From Acidipila rosea (GTDB taxonomy: Bacteria > Acidobacteriota > Terriglobia > Terriglobales > Acidobacteriaceae): a stretch of 64,000 bases of DNA. The notes beneath the pieces were generated by a model. It saw nothing but the letters and a program-made list of their open reading frames with translations. It had not been told where the DNA came from and did not search any database. A program made the translations under genes and the position numbers. The DNA lies in NCBI RefSeq assembly GCF_004339725.1, contig NZ_SMGK01000007.1, forward strand, positions 81,290 through 145,289, written 5' to 3'. This document shows, one piece after another, positions 54,723 to 63,965 of this stretch. Position 1 is the stretch's first letter, and each line of letters opens with the position of its first letter.

Positions 54723-56174
54723 ATGTGCAGGCCTACTCCAGCTCGAGTTATATCGACGGCGCCCCTAAAATCCTTCATACGCCTGCTGCTGCATGTAGGA
54801 ATGGCATGCTTTGTGCCACCCTCACTTTTATTTCTTCAAGGGGGAGCTGCCTGCGGAAGGGGCGCCGATCTTGCCGAAGTGGTAGTTCCGACTGCGGCAC
54901 AACAACAACAGACATGCACGTTATATGTTTCAGCGAGTGGATCGGACAAGAACTCGGGTTCGACGCCTTCTTCCGCCATTACTCTTCTGGGTGCCGCCCG
55001 GCGTGCAGTTGCCGGGAATGTTGTGTGTATTCAGCCGGGCAACTACTCCCTTGCAAGCAGCTTTTATCCGGCGCACAGTGGAAACCCGAATGCCTGGATC
55101 ACCTTTCAGAACACGGGCGGTGGCGTAGTACATATCCTCTGGACAGCCGGCAGCAATGCTCCTGACCGGAACATGTTCCACATGTACAACGCAAACTTCC
55201 CCAACGGTCCCAGCTATATCGAGTTCAAGGGTCTTACTCTCGATGGGCAGAATGTCGCCTCCAACGGCTTCTTCTGCCAGGGCTCCCATCACCTGCGCTA
55301 TCTGCAGAACACCATCATCAACCAGGGCTCGGCCGGCATCGGCAGCATGCGCTGCGACTATCAGACGGCCGACCACAACATCCTTTACCACAACGGCTAT
55401 CACGGCGGATGGTCTAGCGCCATCTCTTACAACAGCAGTCAGTGGTTCGATAAGTATCAGGGACTGCACAACATCGTCTCCAACAACATCATCGCCGGCT
55501 CCTACGACAGTTCCAGCTATCACACCGATGGCAACGGCATCATCATGGATCTCAGCAGCGGCAGCTATACTGCCTCCACGGCAAATACTCCCCCGGCTCT
55601 GATCGTCAACAATGTGGTCTACGGCAATGGCGGCCGATGCATCGAGAACAATGTCGTGACCAACATCTGGGTCGTCAACAATACCTGCTACGACAACGGC
55701 CTTGATCTCACGCTCGGCCCCGTCGGCAGCATCACCAGCCATAGCGCCAGTCACGAGTACTTCGTCAACAACGTGGTGCAGTCCTGGGACAACAGGCCGC
55801 CCTTCATGGTGCAGGGATCAGGCAGTACGAACCTGATCTACAGCCACAACCTGATTTATGGCGGATCCAACTCCGGAGTCTCAGACACGAATCCAGCCGA
55901 CTTCCGGTCTACCAATCCCCTGTTCGTTAACCCACCTGCCTTCAACCCCAGCAACGGCGGTCAGTATGCCAATGCGCTCAATCCTGCCTATCTCGGCAGC
56001 GGTCTCACCTTGAAATCCAACAGCCCGGCACTCGACACAGGAGTTGATCCAGCCTCCCTCGCTGGCTCCAACTCAGCACTCATCAATGATATGAGTCGTT
56101 ATATCTACTCCGATATCAACGGCAAACCCCGTCCAAAAGGCTCCCCCTTTACCCTCGGCGCCTATATCCCCTAA
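54723..56174 (+). CDS. secreted right-handed beta-helix protein (pectate-lyase-like fold)
   Basis: 483 aa. Long N-terminal leader with a hydrophobic core (C-F-V-P-P-S-L-L-F-L) likely directs export. From about residue 65 the opening L-Y-V-S-A-S-G-S-D-K-N-S-G-S-T is the hallmark of surface beta-helix proteins, followed by repeated I-x-x-N-N-x-V / N-x-I-x-x-N strands. These are typical of pectate lyases, polysaccharide lyases and epimerases. No catalytic triad could be identified. The many Ser/Asn/Gly residues fit a secreted protein of soil bacteria. It follows tRNA-Arg and has no operon partner. Confidence 0.72.
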   Translation: MCRPTPARVISTAPLKSFIRLLLHVGMACFVPPSLLFLQGGAACGRGADLAEVVVPTAAQQQQTCTLYVSASGSDKNSGSTPSSAITLLGAARRAVAGNVVCIQPGNYSLASSFYPAHSGNPNAWITFQNTGGGVVHILWTAGSNAPDRNMFHMYNANFPNGPSYIEFKGLTLDGQNVASNGFFCQGSHHLRYLQNTIINQGSAGIGSMRCDYQTADHNILYHNGYHGGWSSAISYNSSQWFDKYQGLHNIVSNNIIAGSYDSSSYHTDGNGIIMDLSSGSYTASTANTPPALIVNNVVYGNGGRCIENNVVTNIWVVNNTCYDNGLDLTLGPVGSITSHSASHEYFVNNVVQSWDNRPPFMVQGSGSTNLIYSHNLIYGGSNSGVSDTNPADFRSTNPLFVNPPAFNPSNGGQYANALNPAYLGSGLTLKSNSPALDTGVDPASLAGSNSALINDMSRYIYSDINGKPRPKGSPFTLGAYIP

Positions 56175-56837
56175 CCTCCTCCTCACCGCCAAGGCACTAT
56201 CAGAAAGCTGGGCAACCGATACAGGAACATCTGGAATGGGTCAATTGGCCCTATTCCGCTGCCTCCCGAGTACTCTATCCCTATTAATTAAGAATTTGCT
56301 GTAGAGGTTCTCTATCTGCAGATCAAATCTAAACTTATTGATTGCGCAAGAGATGGTTTGACTGCATAGCTATCACGAAATACTCGCAAAAGGAGAAGGT
56401 CGGCCCCTTGTCTCCGGCAGGTTGCAGGTTACTATGAGCTAATTGAAAAACAGGCGGGCGATGTATCTCCGTCATCACTGACGCTTTACAAGGCATCTCT
56501 GCTTCGGGATTCCACCAGTTATACCTAAGCGAAATAGCTCAACGCAGTTGAGGCTGGCGAAGCCATGCTCGCACCGACTCCTGATCTAAAGCTAGGCGGA
56601 CACTCCAGTGTCCTGCCTCTACGATAGAGCGCCGCTCATTATCTAATTGCACTGCAGGAAGCTTAGTAGAAGGCATCATTAGTGACTACGGCGACCACCT
56701 CATCTCTTCACAGAGGTGATTCACGAGAATCCGCCACTTGTACGTTTGAACTTTCTAGGAATCTTCCAGGAATCATTCAAGCCACTGCTGTTCTACCCTC
56801 AGACGCTAAAAATTCTAACAGTCAAGAAGGCTAATAT
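56175..56837. other. 663-base leader region upstream of the biosynthetic cluster, no gene seen
   Basis: Open frames here are short and unconvincing on both strands. Composition looks lower in GC than the preceding gene. The region carries a 56594-56618 hairpin and must hold the cluster promoter, but no convincing -35/-10 pair was found by eye. Confidence 0.6.
56594..56618. promoter_or_regulatory. inverted repeat in the cluster leader
   Basis: GGACACT (56598-56604) and AGTGTCC (56607-56613) are a perfect inverted repeat around CC, extended by AGGC/GCCT with a one-base bulge to about 11 pairs. No T run follows, so an operator or RNA structure is as likely as a terminator. It lies 220 bases before the HDO gene. 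Confidence 0.4.
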
Positions 56838-57497
56838 ATGACCGCGACATTACTTGTTACGCAGCAATCACATAGTCACCCATCTATCGAAACTATCCAG
56901 CAGACCATCAATACGATGGTGGATGACCTCATCGCCTCACTCCCTGATCCGAGCAAGCTGACCAGCTCTGAGCGAAGAGGTATTATCGCCCGGTATACAG
57001 CGGTTCTGGAAGGAAACTTCATCTACTGGATGACTGCAGCGTACCTGTCCGTTCTGTCAGAAGCAGCACGTCCGATTCTCCTGGATAATCTCCATGAAGA
57101 GGTTCAAGATGCTCATCCGGCGATGTTGCGCAGATTTGCACTCGCTGCTAAGGCATTTCCCACAGACTCAGATGCATTGGCGGTCCATGAGGATTTGACT
57201 AATGTACGGCTCTTTCTCGGCCATCTTTCGGGAGTGCAGTCAGTGCTCACAATGGCGTTCTTTGAGGGACTGATCCAGCGACTTATGCCTTATCTGGCAG
57301 AACTTGCTGCAGCCCAGGGCTCGAATGATATGGAGTACACAGACGTACACGGAGTCTGTGACATCGCCCACACCGCTGGACTATTTCGTGCGCTTGAACA
57401 AGAGATGACGATCAACCCGCTGGAAGAAGACAAGGATTTGTATGAGGGGGTTAAGTTACTCCAGACTCTTATTCAACAAATTATTCGACCAGAATAA
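56838..57497 (+). CDS. heme-oxygenase-like diiron oxidase/oxygenase (HDO; 'iron-containing redox enzyme')
   Basis: 219 aa, all helical. Candidate metal ligands fit the HDO pattern of CADD, UndA and SznF-type domains: E87/E88 and H93 (in N-L-H-E-E-V-Q-D-A-H), E143 (in A-F-F-E-G-L), and H171-x3-D175-x2-H178 (in D-V-H-G-V-C-D-I-A-H). Known HDOs activate O2 for oxidative decarboxylation of fatty acids to alkenes, N-oxygenation or C-C cleavage. Being the first gene of the cluster and 47 bases before a carrier protein suggests action on an amino acid or a carrier- or CoA-bound acyl group. The E-to-H spacing (5-6) is one or two residues shorter than in CADD. Confidence 0.8.
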   Translation: MTATLLVTQQSHSHPSIETIQQTINTMVDDLIASLPDPSKLTSSERRGIIARYTAVLEGNFIYWMTAAYLSVLSEAARPILLDNLHEEVQDAHPAMLRRFALAAKAFPTDSDALAVHEDLTNVRLFLGHLSGVQSVLTMAFFEGLIQRLMPYLAELAAAQGSNDMEYTDVHGVCDIAHTAGLFRALEQEMTINPLEEDKDLYEGVKLLQTLIQQIIRPE

Positions 57498-57544
57498 AAA
57501 GGTCATAACTGCCTGAGCCGAGTCAGATTTCAAGGAGCGCCACT

Positions 57545-57799
57545 ATGGATATACGATCCGAGATTGTTCACCAATTTAGTCAGGTCGCCCGCGAGCAGGG
57601 ACGACGTCTATCGCCACTCAGCGATGATCTTGAACTTCTGGAGTCCGGCTTGGACTCCCTTTCTATGGCGATCTTAGTCGTTCGACTTGAGGAGTCGCTC
57701 GGCATCGATCCCTTTACTCTGACTGATGATGCTCGCTTCCCAATAACCTTCGGAGAATTTGTCGACTTTTATGAGACCAGCTCAAGGCAGTCACAATAA
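57545..57799 (+). CDS. stand-alone acyl carrier protein
   Basis: 84 aa, acidic helical. The phosphopantetheine site is S38 in G-L-D-S-L-S, following L-E-S-G-L. AAGGAG lies eight bases before the ATG. Such small discrete carriers hold the substrate of a neighbouring adenylating enzyme and are separate from the housekeeping AcpP gene, which usually sits with fabD/fabG/fabF. The next gene starts inside its 3' end. Confidence 0.92.
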   Translation: MDIRSEIVHQFSQVAREQGRRLSPLSDDLELLESGLDSLSMAILVVRLEESLGIDPFTLTDDARFPITFGEFVDFYETSSRQSQ

Positions 57800-59183
57800 A
57801 TCGACTTCGCTATTTGAGGCGCTGTCCGCGGTGGACAAGCATTCTGACCCCCTGATCGTCGATGCGAACGCAAGCATCACCTTAAGCAATCTGGTCAGTG
57901 GATCGGCGCTTTTTGGTCGGGGCGATGAACTCTGTGGTCGGTCCGTGCTCGTTGCAACGACGAACCAGTTCACGACCGCATCCGCGCTGATCGAACTTGA
58001 TGGGGTTGCTCGCCGAATAGTACTGTGTCCGCCGGATCTTCCAATAGAACATCTCCCGTATGTCATGGATACAGCTGCCGTGGATGGAATTGTCTCAGAC
58101 CGGACAGCATTGCAATATGGTAGTCCGAGGCCGCTTTATTTCAGTCCATGCAGTCCCACAGTTGAACCCGCGAAATGTGAGCGAAATGCATGTTACAAGA
58201 CAGAGTGGATACTCCTCACCTCCGGCACTACAGGCATCCCAAAGCTTGTCGTCCATAGCTTGGCTAGTTTAGCCGGCGCGATCGGGCCACCTAACATGTC
58301 TCCTGAGCCGATAGTGTGGAGTACCTTCTATGACATCAGGCGATATGGCGGCCTACAGATATTTATCCGAGCGATCTTCGCTGGTGCATCACTTGTGCTC
58401 TCCAATGCGCAGGAATCACCCGCCGCATTTCTCACTCGTGCTGCTCGCCTAGGGGTCACTCACATCTCCGGAACACCCTCCCAATGGCGTCGTGCACTGA
58501 TGAGCCCCGCTGCATGTTTTATTTCGCCAAAATATATCCGATTATCCGGAGAGATAGTTGATCAGCCGATCCTTAACAGCCTCCATTCGGCCTATCCGCA
58601 CGCCCAGATCTCCCATGCCTTCGCCTCCACCGAAGCTGGCGTAGCGTTTGAAGTCAATGATGGCTTTGCAGGTATTCCCCCCGAAACGATAATGTGCACA
58701 CCTTTCGTAGAGATGAAAGTGAAGGATAACTCGCTGCGTATTCGTTCTGCGCGCACGGCAAGTAGATATCTGGGCAACAACGTGTCGGCACTTTTAGACG
58801 AAGAGGGCTTTGTTGATACCGGCGACCTACTTGAACTGAGGGAAGGACGGTACCACTTCATTGGCAGACGTGATGGGGTGATCAATGTCGGAGGATTAAA
58901 GGTACATCCCGAGGAGATTGAAGCAGTGATCAATCGCCATCCTGCTGTACAAGGATCGATTGTCCGAACAAAAAAGAATCCAATGACGGGAGCGATGGTT
59001 ATTGCAGACGTTGTTCTCGATAGAGTGAACGCCTGCCTTGACGAGGATGTGCGTGAACTCAGAGAAGATATCCTCCTACGTTGCCGTGAATCTCTCTCGT
59101 CTTACAAAGTCCCGGCAGCCATTAATTTCATATCCTCGTTATCCATCGCTGAATCTGGAAAGGTACTCCGGCGCAATGCGTAA
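57771..59183 (+). CDS. ANL-superfamily adenylate-forming ligase
   Basis: 470 aa from ATG 57771 (TTG 57759 is possible), overlapping the carrier gene by 29 bases. Core motifs: T-S-G-T-T-G-I-P-K (about 150-158), A-S-T-E-A-G, D-T-G-D-L, G-R-R-D-G-V-I-N-V-G-G-L-K-V-H-P-E-E-I-E, and the catalytic Lys in E-S-G-K-V-L-R-R. These activate a carboxylate with ATP and load it on a thiol, most likely the ACP just upstream. Short N-terminal domain and absent CoA-specific tail favour a carrier-loading role. Substrate (fatty, aromatic or amino acid) unknown. Confidence 0.88.
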   Translation: MRPAQGSHNKSTSLFEALSAVDKHSDPLIVDANASITLSNLVSGSALFGRGDELCGRSVLVATTNQFTTASALIELDGVARRIVLCPPDLPIEHLPYVMDTAAVDGIVSDRTALQYGSPRPLYFSPCSPTVEPAKCERNACYKTEWILLTSGTTGIPKLVVHSLASLAGAIGPPNMSPEPIVWSTFYDIRRYGGLQIFIRAIFAGASLVLSNAQESPAAFLTRAARLGVTHISGTPSQWRRALMSPAACFISPKYIRLSGEIVDQPILNSLHSAYPHAQISHAFASTEAGVAFEVNDGFAGIPPETIMCTPFVEMKVKDNSLRIRSARTASRYLGNNVSALLDEEGFVDTGDLLELREGRYHFIGRRDGVINVGGLKVHPEEIEAVINRHPAVQGSIVRTKKNPMTGAMVIADVVLDRVNACLDEDVRELREDILLRCRESLSSYKVPAAINFISSLSIAESGKVLRRNA

Positions 59184-59910
59184 TGTCATTGTGACAGGGG
59201 GCAGCCGAGGTTTAGGGTTGGCTATCGCCCGTAGACTAAGTAGCACCGGATATCGGGTGATTGCAATTGCACGTAAGCAGAATCCTGAACTCACGACAGC
59301 GATGCAGGATGCTGAAGGCTCAAATCCAGGATCATTTCATTTCGTTCCTTTCGACCTTGCCGAGACCGACAATATCTCCTGTCTGGTCCGCCAGTTGCGC
59401 AAAGACTACGGAGTCATCTACGGACTAGTCAACAACGCTGGTATAAGTTTCGAAGGGCTGCTCGCGCTAATGCCTGCTCACCAGATTGAGCAGCTTGTGC
59501 GGATAAATGTCGTTTCCCCGATCGTTCTCACTAAGCATGTAATTCGCCTCATGATGGCGGATGGCGGAGGACGCATTGTCAATCTTGCGTCTATCGCTGC
59601 TTTTACAGGCTATAGCGGCCTTTCGGTCTATGGGGCAACAAAGGCATCTATGATTGGCTTTTCCCGGTCACTCGCAAGGGAGATCGGGCGTGTAGGAATA
59701 AATATAAATTCTGTTGCTCCCGGTTTTATTGAGACTGATATGACTAAAACCCTCAGCGATGATATGCGTCAGCAGGTCGAGCGCCGCAGTGCCTTGCGAC
59801 GTCTCGCAGAGGGTAAAGACGTTGCGAATGCTGTTGAATTTCTTCTAGGTGACAACGCGAGGAACATAACGGGAACAGTAATCACCGTCGATGCAGGTAG
59901 TACAGCGTGA
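59176..59910 (+). CDS. short-chain dehydrogenase, 3-oxoacyl-ACP reductase (FabG) type
   Basis: 244 aa from ATG 59176, overlapping the ligase stop by eight bases. Rossmann motif T-G-G-S-R-G-L-G (7-14), N-N-A-G (86-89), N111, S139, Y152 and K156 form the SDR catalytic set, with N-S-V-A-P-G-F-I-E-T-D-M as in FabG. It should reduce a 3-oxoacyl or other keto group using NADPH, plausibly on the ACP-bound intermediate. The FATP-like gene starts by GTGA overlap. Confidence 0.93.
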   Translation: MRNVIVTGGSRGLGLAIARRLSSTGYRVIAIARKQNPELTTAMQDAEGSNPGSFHFVPFDLAETDNISCLVRQLRKDYGVIYGLVNNAGISFEGLLALMPAHQIEQLVRINVVSPIVLTKHVIRLMMADGGGRIVNLASIAAFTGYSGLSVYGATKASMIGFSRSLAREIGRVGININSVAPGFIETDMTKTLSDDMRQQVERRSALRRLAEGKDVANAVEFLLGDNARNITGTVITVDAGSTA

Positions 59911-61715
59911 GCCAGACTGTGACAAAGGAAGCCGCATATAGCGCCGGAAGTGTCAACAAAGCCTGGCTGCGCGCATTGGAGCGAACGGCAACTATTCACC
60001 GCGCTCCCGATCGTCTAATGTCTATAGTTATAGACGAGCTAGCTGCAGATTTTCCGAGCGCCCCTGCACTTCTCTCCGATCGCGAATCTTTCAGCTATCA
60101 AGACCTGGCCACTCGGCAGAACCAATATGCCCGGTGGGCACTGAGCAAAGGTCTAGGTAAAGGCGAGGTCGTATGCCTGCTGATGCCAAACCGGCCAGAG
60201 TATTTGGCAATATGGCTAGGACTTACAAGCATCGGGGGTGTCGTTGTTCTACTCAATACCAACCTCGCGGGGCCATCACTGTCGCATTGTATTAATGTGA
60301 CCGGACCAAAACATCTCATTGTCGCCGCAGAATTGCGAAAGCAATTGAATACCGCCATACCGTATCTCTCTGAAGTCCCGATGATCTGGACTCACGGCGC
60401 ATACGATGAGACATCGCAGCGCATCGATCTGGAAATAGATCTGCAAGATGGTTGCAGATTGAGCACACATGAGCACAGGTCCACAACGATCAAAGATCTA
60501 GCGCTTTATGTTATGACATCTGGTACCACGGGACTACCCAAGGCGGCGAAGATTAGCCACGCTCGAATTGTCCAATGGGGCCAGTGGTTTGCGGGCATGA
60601 TGTGTATACATCCCGGTGACCGCATCTATAACTGTTTGCCGATGTATCACAGCATCGGGGGCGTTCTGGTGCCTTGTGCGAGTCTCGCAGGCGGCGGTAG
60701 CGTTGTCATCCGAGAGAAATTCTCTGCAAGTCACTTTTGGAGTGATGTGATCCGCTGGGATTGCACCATGTTCCAGTACATCGGGGAATTTTGTCGTTAT
60801 CTAATCCATGCAACTACAGATTCGGACGCGTCACCTCACAGGGTCAGGATGGCCTGTGGCAACGGAATGGCAGCCGAAGTATGGAATGAGTTTCAAGATA
60901 AGTTTCGGATCCCTCAGGTTCTGGAGTTTTATGCCTCTACCGAAGGGGGGGTGTCACTCTTCAACATCGAAGGAAAGAGAGGATCGATCGGAAGGATTCC
61001 CCCATATCTGGCACATCGATTCTCAACCGAGCTTATAGTTCTCGATATCGAGAAACGTACGCCCGTTCGAAATGAATACGGCTTCTGCGTTCGTTGTCCT
61101 CCAAACGAGATTGGTGAAGCGATTGGCAAGATAGTGGATGGTCCGTCAGCACTCGGAACTCGTTACGAGGGGTATACGGATAAGCAGGCATCAGATGAAA
61201 AAGTGCTACACGATGTCTTTGAAGCGGGGGACTCCTGGGTGCGTACCGGTGATCTGATGCGCATCGATGAAAAAGGCTTTTTCTACTTCGTTGATCGCGT
61301 CGGAGAGAGCTTCCGTTGGAAAGGTGAAAATGTCTCTACACTAGAGGTGTCTGAAGCCATCTGTAGATTCGCTGGAGTAAAGTATGCTGCTGTCTACGGA
61401 GTTGCGATCCCTGCCACAGACGGTCGTGCGGGCATGGCTGCACTCGTTACAGAAAATGAGTTGGATCTATCTTCATTGCGGACGCATCTGGTGACTCATC
61501 TCCCCGCTTATGCGCGTCCAATGTTTCTACGCTTTTGTGATGGAATCGAAGTGACACGGACATTCAAATATTCCAAAAGAGCCCTAGTTGCCCAGGGATA
61601 CGCTCCCTATGCAACAAACGACGACATATATTTTGACGATCTTCAATCGGGTCGCTATACCAAGCTGGACGTGTCGCTCTATAACCGCATACAGACAGGC
61701 GATATTCGACTTTAG
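59907..61715 (+). CDS. FATP/VLACS-type acyl-CoA synthetase-like ligase
   Basis: 602 aa from a GTG start at 59907 (GTGA overlap with the FabG stop). ANL enzyme with M-T-S-G-T-T-G-L-P-K-A-A (203-214) and the FATP/very-long-chain signature D-R-V-G-E-S-F-R-W-K-G-E-N-V-S-T near residue 470, Y-A-S-T-E-G-G before it, and a C-terminal R-T-F-K-Y-S-K. This subfamily activates and takes up long-chain fatty acids or bile-acid-like acids. Within the cluster it may supply an acyl-CoA donor or a second acyl chain. Confidence 0.9.
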   Translation: MSQTVTKEAAYSAGSVNKAWLRALERTATIHRAPDRLMSIVIDELAADFPSAPALLSDRESFSYQDLATRQNQYARWALSKGLGKGEVVCLLMPNRPEYLAIWLGLTSIGGVVVLLNTNLAGPSLSHCINVTGPKHLIVAAELRKQLNTAIPYLSEVPMIWTHGAYDETSQRIDLEIDLQDGCRLSTHEHRSTTIKDLALYVMTSGTTGLPKAAKISHARIVQWGQWFAGMMCIHPGDRIYNCLPMYHSIGGVLVPCASLAGGGSVVIREKFSASHFWSDVIRWDCTMFQYIGEFCRYLIHATTDSDASPHRVRMACGNGMAAEVWNEFQDKFRIPQVLEFYASTEGGVSLFNIEGKRGSIGRIPPYLAHRFSTELIVLDIEKRTPVRNEYGFCVRCPPNEIGEAIGKIVDGPSALGTRYEGYTDKQASDEKVLHDVFEAGDSWVRTGDLMRIDEKGFFYFVDRVGESFRWKGENVSTLEVSEAICRFAGVKYAAVYGVAIPATDGRAGMAALVTENELDLSSLRTHLVTHLPAYARPMFLRFCDGIEVTRTFKYSKRALVAQGYAPYATNDDIYFDDLQSGRYTKLDVSLYNRIQTGDIRL

Positions 61716-61835
61716 CGATACTTATGTTGTTCCGAATCCAGTTGTAGGATCAGGGGCAGCAAAGTTGATCGATCATTGCGCGTGTGGCAGCTGCTGGTTA
61801 AAGTCGTTGTCCTAGATGCATCTTAAGGTTGCTTC

Positions 61836-63212
61836 ATGCTGATCCAGGAAATGTGCCACAACTATGAGATGCTACAGGATGAGATCGCGCAAGGATCAAT
61901 CTACCCAGAGGTAGACGCTGAGACGATACGGGCTCATCTTTCATCTCGATACGACTTCAGCAGGAAGATGACCTTGGATGAGGTCATTGATGATGTAGAA
62001 AAAATGTTACAACAGTGGCAAGTGCAGGTCACCCATCCACGATATCTAGGGCTCTCTAATCCCAGCGTAACACTCGCATCTGTTATAGCGGACACAATTG
62101 TAGCGATGTATAACCCGCAGCTAGCAAACTGGCGAACGTCGCCTGCAGCAAACGAAATTGAACGCCACACCCTTGCATGGCTAATAGCAAAATACGGTCT
62201 TCCTCCAGAGAGTATTGCAAGCTTTACCAGTGGCGGAACGGAGGCAAATCTCTCGGCGGTCGTTCTAGCTTTGACTAGAGCTTTTCCTGGTTACGGTGAA
62301 AATGGGATTCAAAGTGTCGGTGCCATTCCCTCTATCTACCTGACCACGGAGGCCCACAACGGGTACAACAAAATCGCGCACGTCGTGGGGATTGGTAGAA
62401 AAGCACTTCGCACAGTAGCGACAGACGAAAGTTTAAGGTTGGACGTTGATGACCTGGCGAGACGCGTGGCCGAAGATAGAAGAAGCGGCTTTCTGCCGTT
62501 CATGGTTATTGGTACAGCGGGAACAACGGCCGCTGGTGTGATCGACCCACTGCTCGAGATCGGCCAATTCTGTCGGGAGCATAAGCTCTGGTTTCACGCA
62601 GATGCCGCGTGGGGTGGGGCGGCTATTATCTCCCCTGTCCTAAGACGGTACCTTGCCGGTATCGAAACTGCAGATTCCATCACCTGTGACGCGCACAAGT
62701 GGCTATCGGTTCCGATGGGTGCCGGTATGTTATTTTGCAGGCATCCCGACACGATTGCGGAGGCGTTTCGTGTGGATGTCACGTATATGCCTGGAAAGGG
62801 AAGGGGCCCGGTAGTGGATCCGCTTACGTCATCGCTGCAGTGGTCTCGGCGCTTCATAGGATTAAAGCTATTTATGACGCTTGCAGAGTGCGGGGAGTCG
62901 GGTTATGTTGCAATGATTGAGCAGCAAGCCCGACTAGGACAAGTATTCAGAGAGTTATTGATAGCCTCCGACTGGCTAATCCTCAACGAAACACCACTTC
63001 CACTTGTCTGCTTCACCCGCCGTGGCCTGGATATATCAAGGTTCCTTTCTCTGCTGCGCGAGCGTCAAATCGCCTGGATGACTGAGGCTAGGGTCGGCGA
63101 TAGTGCTGTTGTGCGTGCGTGCATCACCAGTTTCAGAACCACTGAAAGTGATCTCCATCGAGTGGTGAATGAGATGAATCGTCTAATCGATGACAAGGTG
63201 ATGACTGACTGA
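61836..63212 (+). CDS. PLP-dependent amino acid decarboxylase (group II)
   Basis: 458 aa. Fold-type I decarboxylase: T-S-G-G-T-E-A-N near 131-138, H174 stacking residue in T-E-A-H-N-G, the pyridine-nitrogen Asp D256 in H-A-D-A-A-W-G-G, and the Schiff-base Lys K288 in C-D-A-H-K-W-L-S. Relatives act on aromatic amino acids, glutamate, aspartate or diaminobutyrate. It lies 120 bases after the FATP-like gene on the same strand and probably provides an amine for the product. Start 61836 has only AAGG upstream; a second ATG at 61851 is possible. Confidence 0.9.
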   Translation: MLIQEMCHNYEMLQDEIAQGSIYPEVDAETIRAHLSSRYDFSRKMTLDEVIDDVEKMLQQWQVQVTHPRYLGLSNPSVTLASVIADTIVAMYNPQLANWRTSPAANEIERHTLAWLIAKYGLPPESIASFTSGGTEANLSAVVLALTRAFPGYGENGIQSVGAIPSIYLTTEAHNGYNKIAHVVGIGRKALRTVATDESLRLDVDDLARRVAEDRRSGFLPFMVIGTAGTTAAGVIDPLLEIGQFCREHKLWFHADAAWGGAAIISPVLRRYLAGIETADSITCDAHKWLSVPMGAGMLFCRHPDTIAEAFRVDVTYMPGKGRGPVVDPLTSSLQWSRRFIGLKLFMTLAECGESGYVAMIEQQARLGQVFRELLIASDWLILNETPLPLVCFTRRGLDISRFLSLLRERQIAWMTEARVGDSAVVRACITSFRTTESDLHRVVNEMNRLIDDKVMTD

Positions 63213-63401
63213 GTTCTCTCACGCGAGACTAGGGATATCGAGCAAGTCGTCTTACAGTTAATCAATAAGGAGACAACCATTACGACTTGTTCAGAGCATG
63301 ACGTGGCGATGGGACACCTTTTCAATCTTTTAGCAACATGGAGTGGAAGATGATCACGGAGTTTGCATCCGGCTGAGTAGAAGCTGTTGTAGGAAAACCA
63401 G

Positions 63402-63941
63402 ATGAAGGATATTGAGATACAGCAGCTTACAAGCGATGCATTGCCACTTGTCGCCGCGTTTATTCACCGTTGGCGTGATGCGGCGCTGGATGCTCCTTCT
63501 AGCCGGCAGTCATCTAAATATGATGCTATGAATATTGAGCGACGTCTTAGATGGCTTCTAGCTGAAAATCCAGTTGAATCATTAGAGTGTCGGCTAGGCT
63601 ATTCTCTAGTTGATCGCGCAGGCGCCATTAGAGGGCTCAATCTTACCTTTCCTGCTGCGTTCTTGTCGGCGGAGCGGAGAGTTCTTGCCCTCTGCGCTAG
63701 CAGCTTCTTTGTGGAACCATCAGCCCGTTCCCTTGGGTTTTATCTTTTCAGGAAGTACCTTGCATCGCAGAAGTACTCCTTCTTTTTGGCCACCACATGC
63801 AATCGGCAGTCTGGTGATCTGTGGAGCACGCTCGGTGGGCATGCTATCCAGGGTTCGGATCTGGAATACTGTATTCCTCTTAAGCCTGATGTTGTAGCTC
63901 AAGCATTTGGAGTGCCCGGCTTGAAATGTGCCAGTGGATAA
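63402..63941 (+). CDS. GNAT-like acyltransferase (tentative)
   Basis: 179 aa. The pattern A-S-S-F-F-V-E-P-S-A-R-S-L-G-F-Y-L-F then T-C-N-R-Q-S-G-D-L-W-S-T-L-G-G resembles the strand-4/helix-3 acyl-CoA loop and the end of GNAT N-acyltransferases, especially N-acyl transferases near lipid or polysaccharide clusters. If correct, it could join the amine from the decarboxylase to an acyl group. Assignment is by shape only. The gene ends 24 bases before the transposase start, so its C-terminus may have been changed by the insertion. Confidence 0.5.
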   Translation: MKDIEIQQLTSDALPLVAAFIHRWRDAALDAPSSRQSSKYDAMNIERRLRWLLAENPVESLECRLGYSLVDRAGAIRGLNLTFPAAFLSAERRVLALCASSFFVEPSARSLGFYLFRKYLASQKYSFFLATTCNRQSGDLWSTLGGHAIQGSDLEYCIPLKPDVVAQAFGVPGLKCASG

Positions 63942-63965
63942 GAGAGAACTGGACAAGGAGAGCAT

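Noticed and set aside
54930..55754. 274-aa minus-strand frame over the beta-helix gene
   Set aside because: Alternating Val/Asp/Ala pattern from the antisense of Asn/Val-rich repeats; no homology signal.
63213..63401. AAGGAGACAACC followed by ATT at the start of a short frame, possible small gene
   Set aside because: Frame is about 25 codons with no recognisable peptide motif and a non-standard start. I cannot support a gene here.
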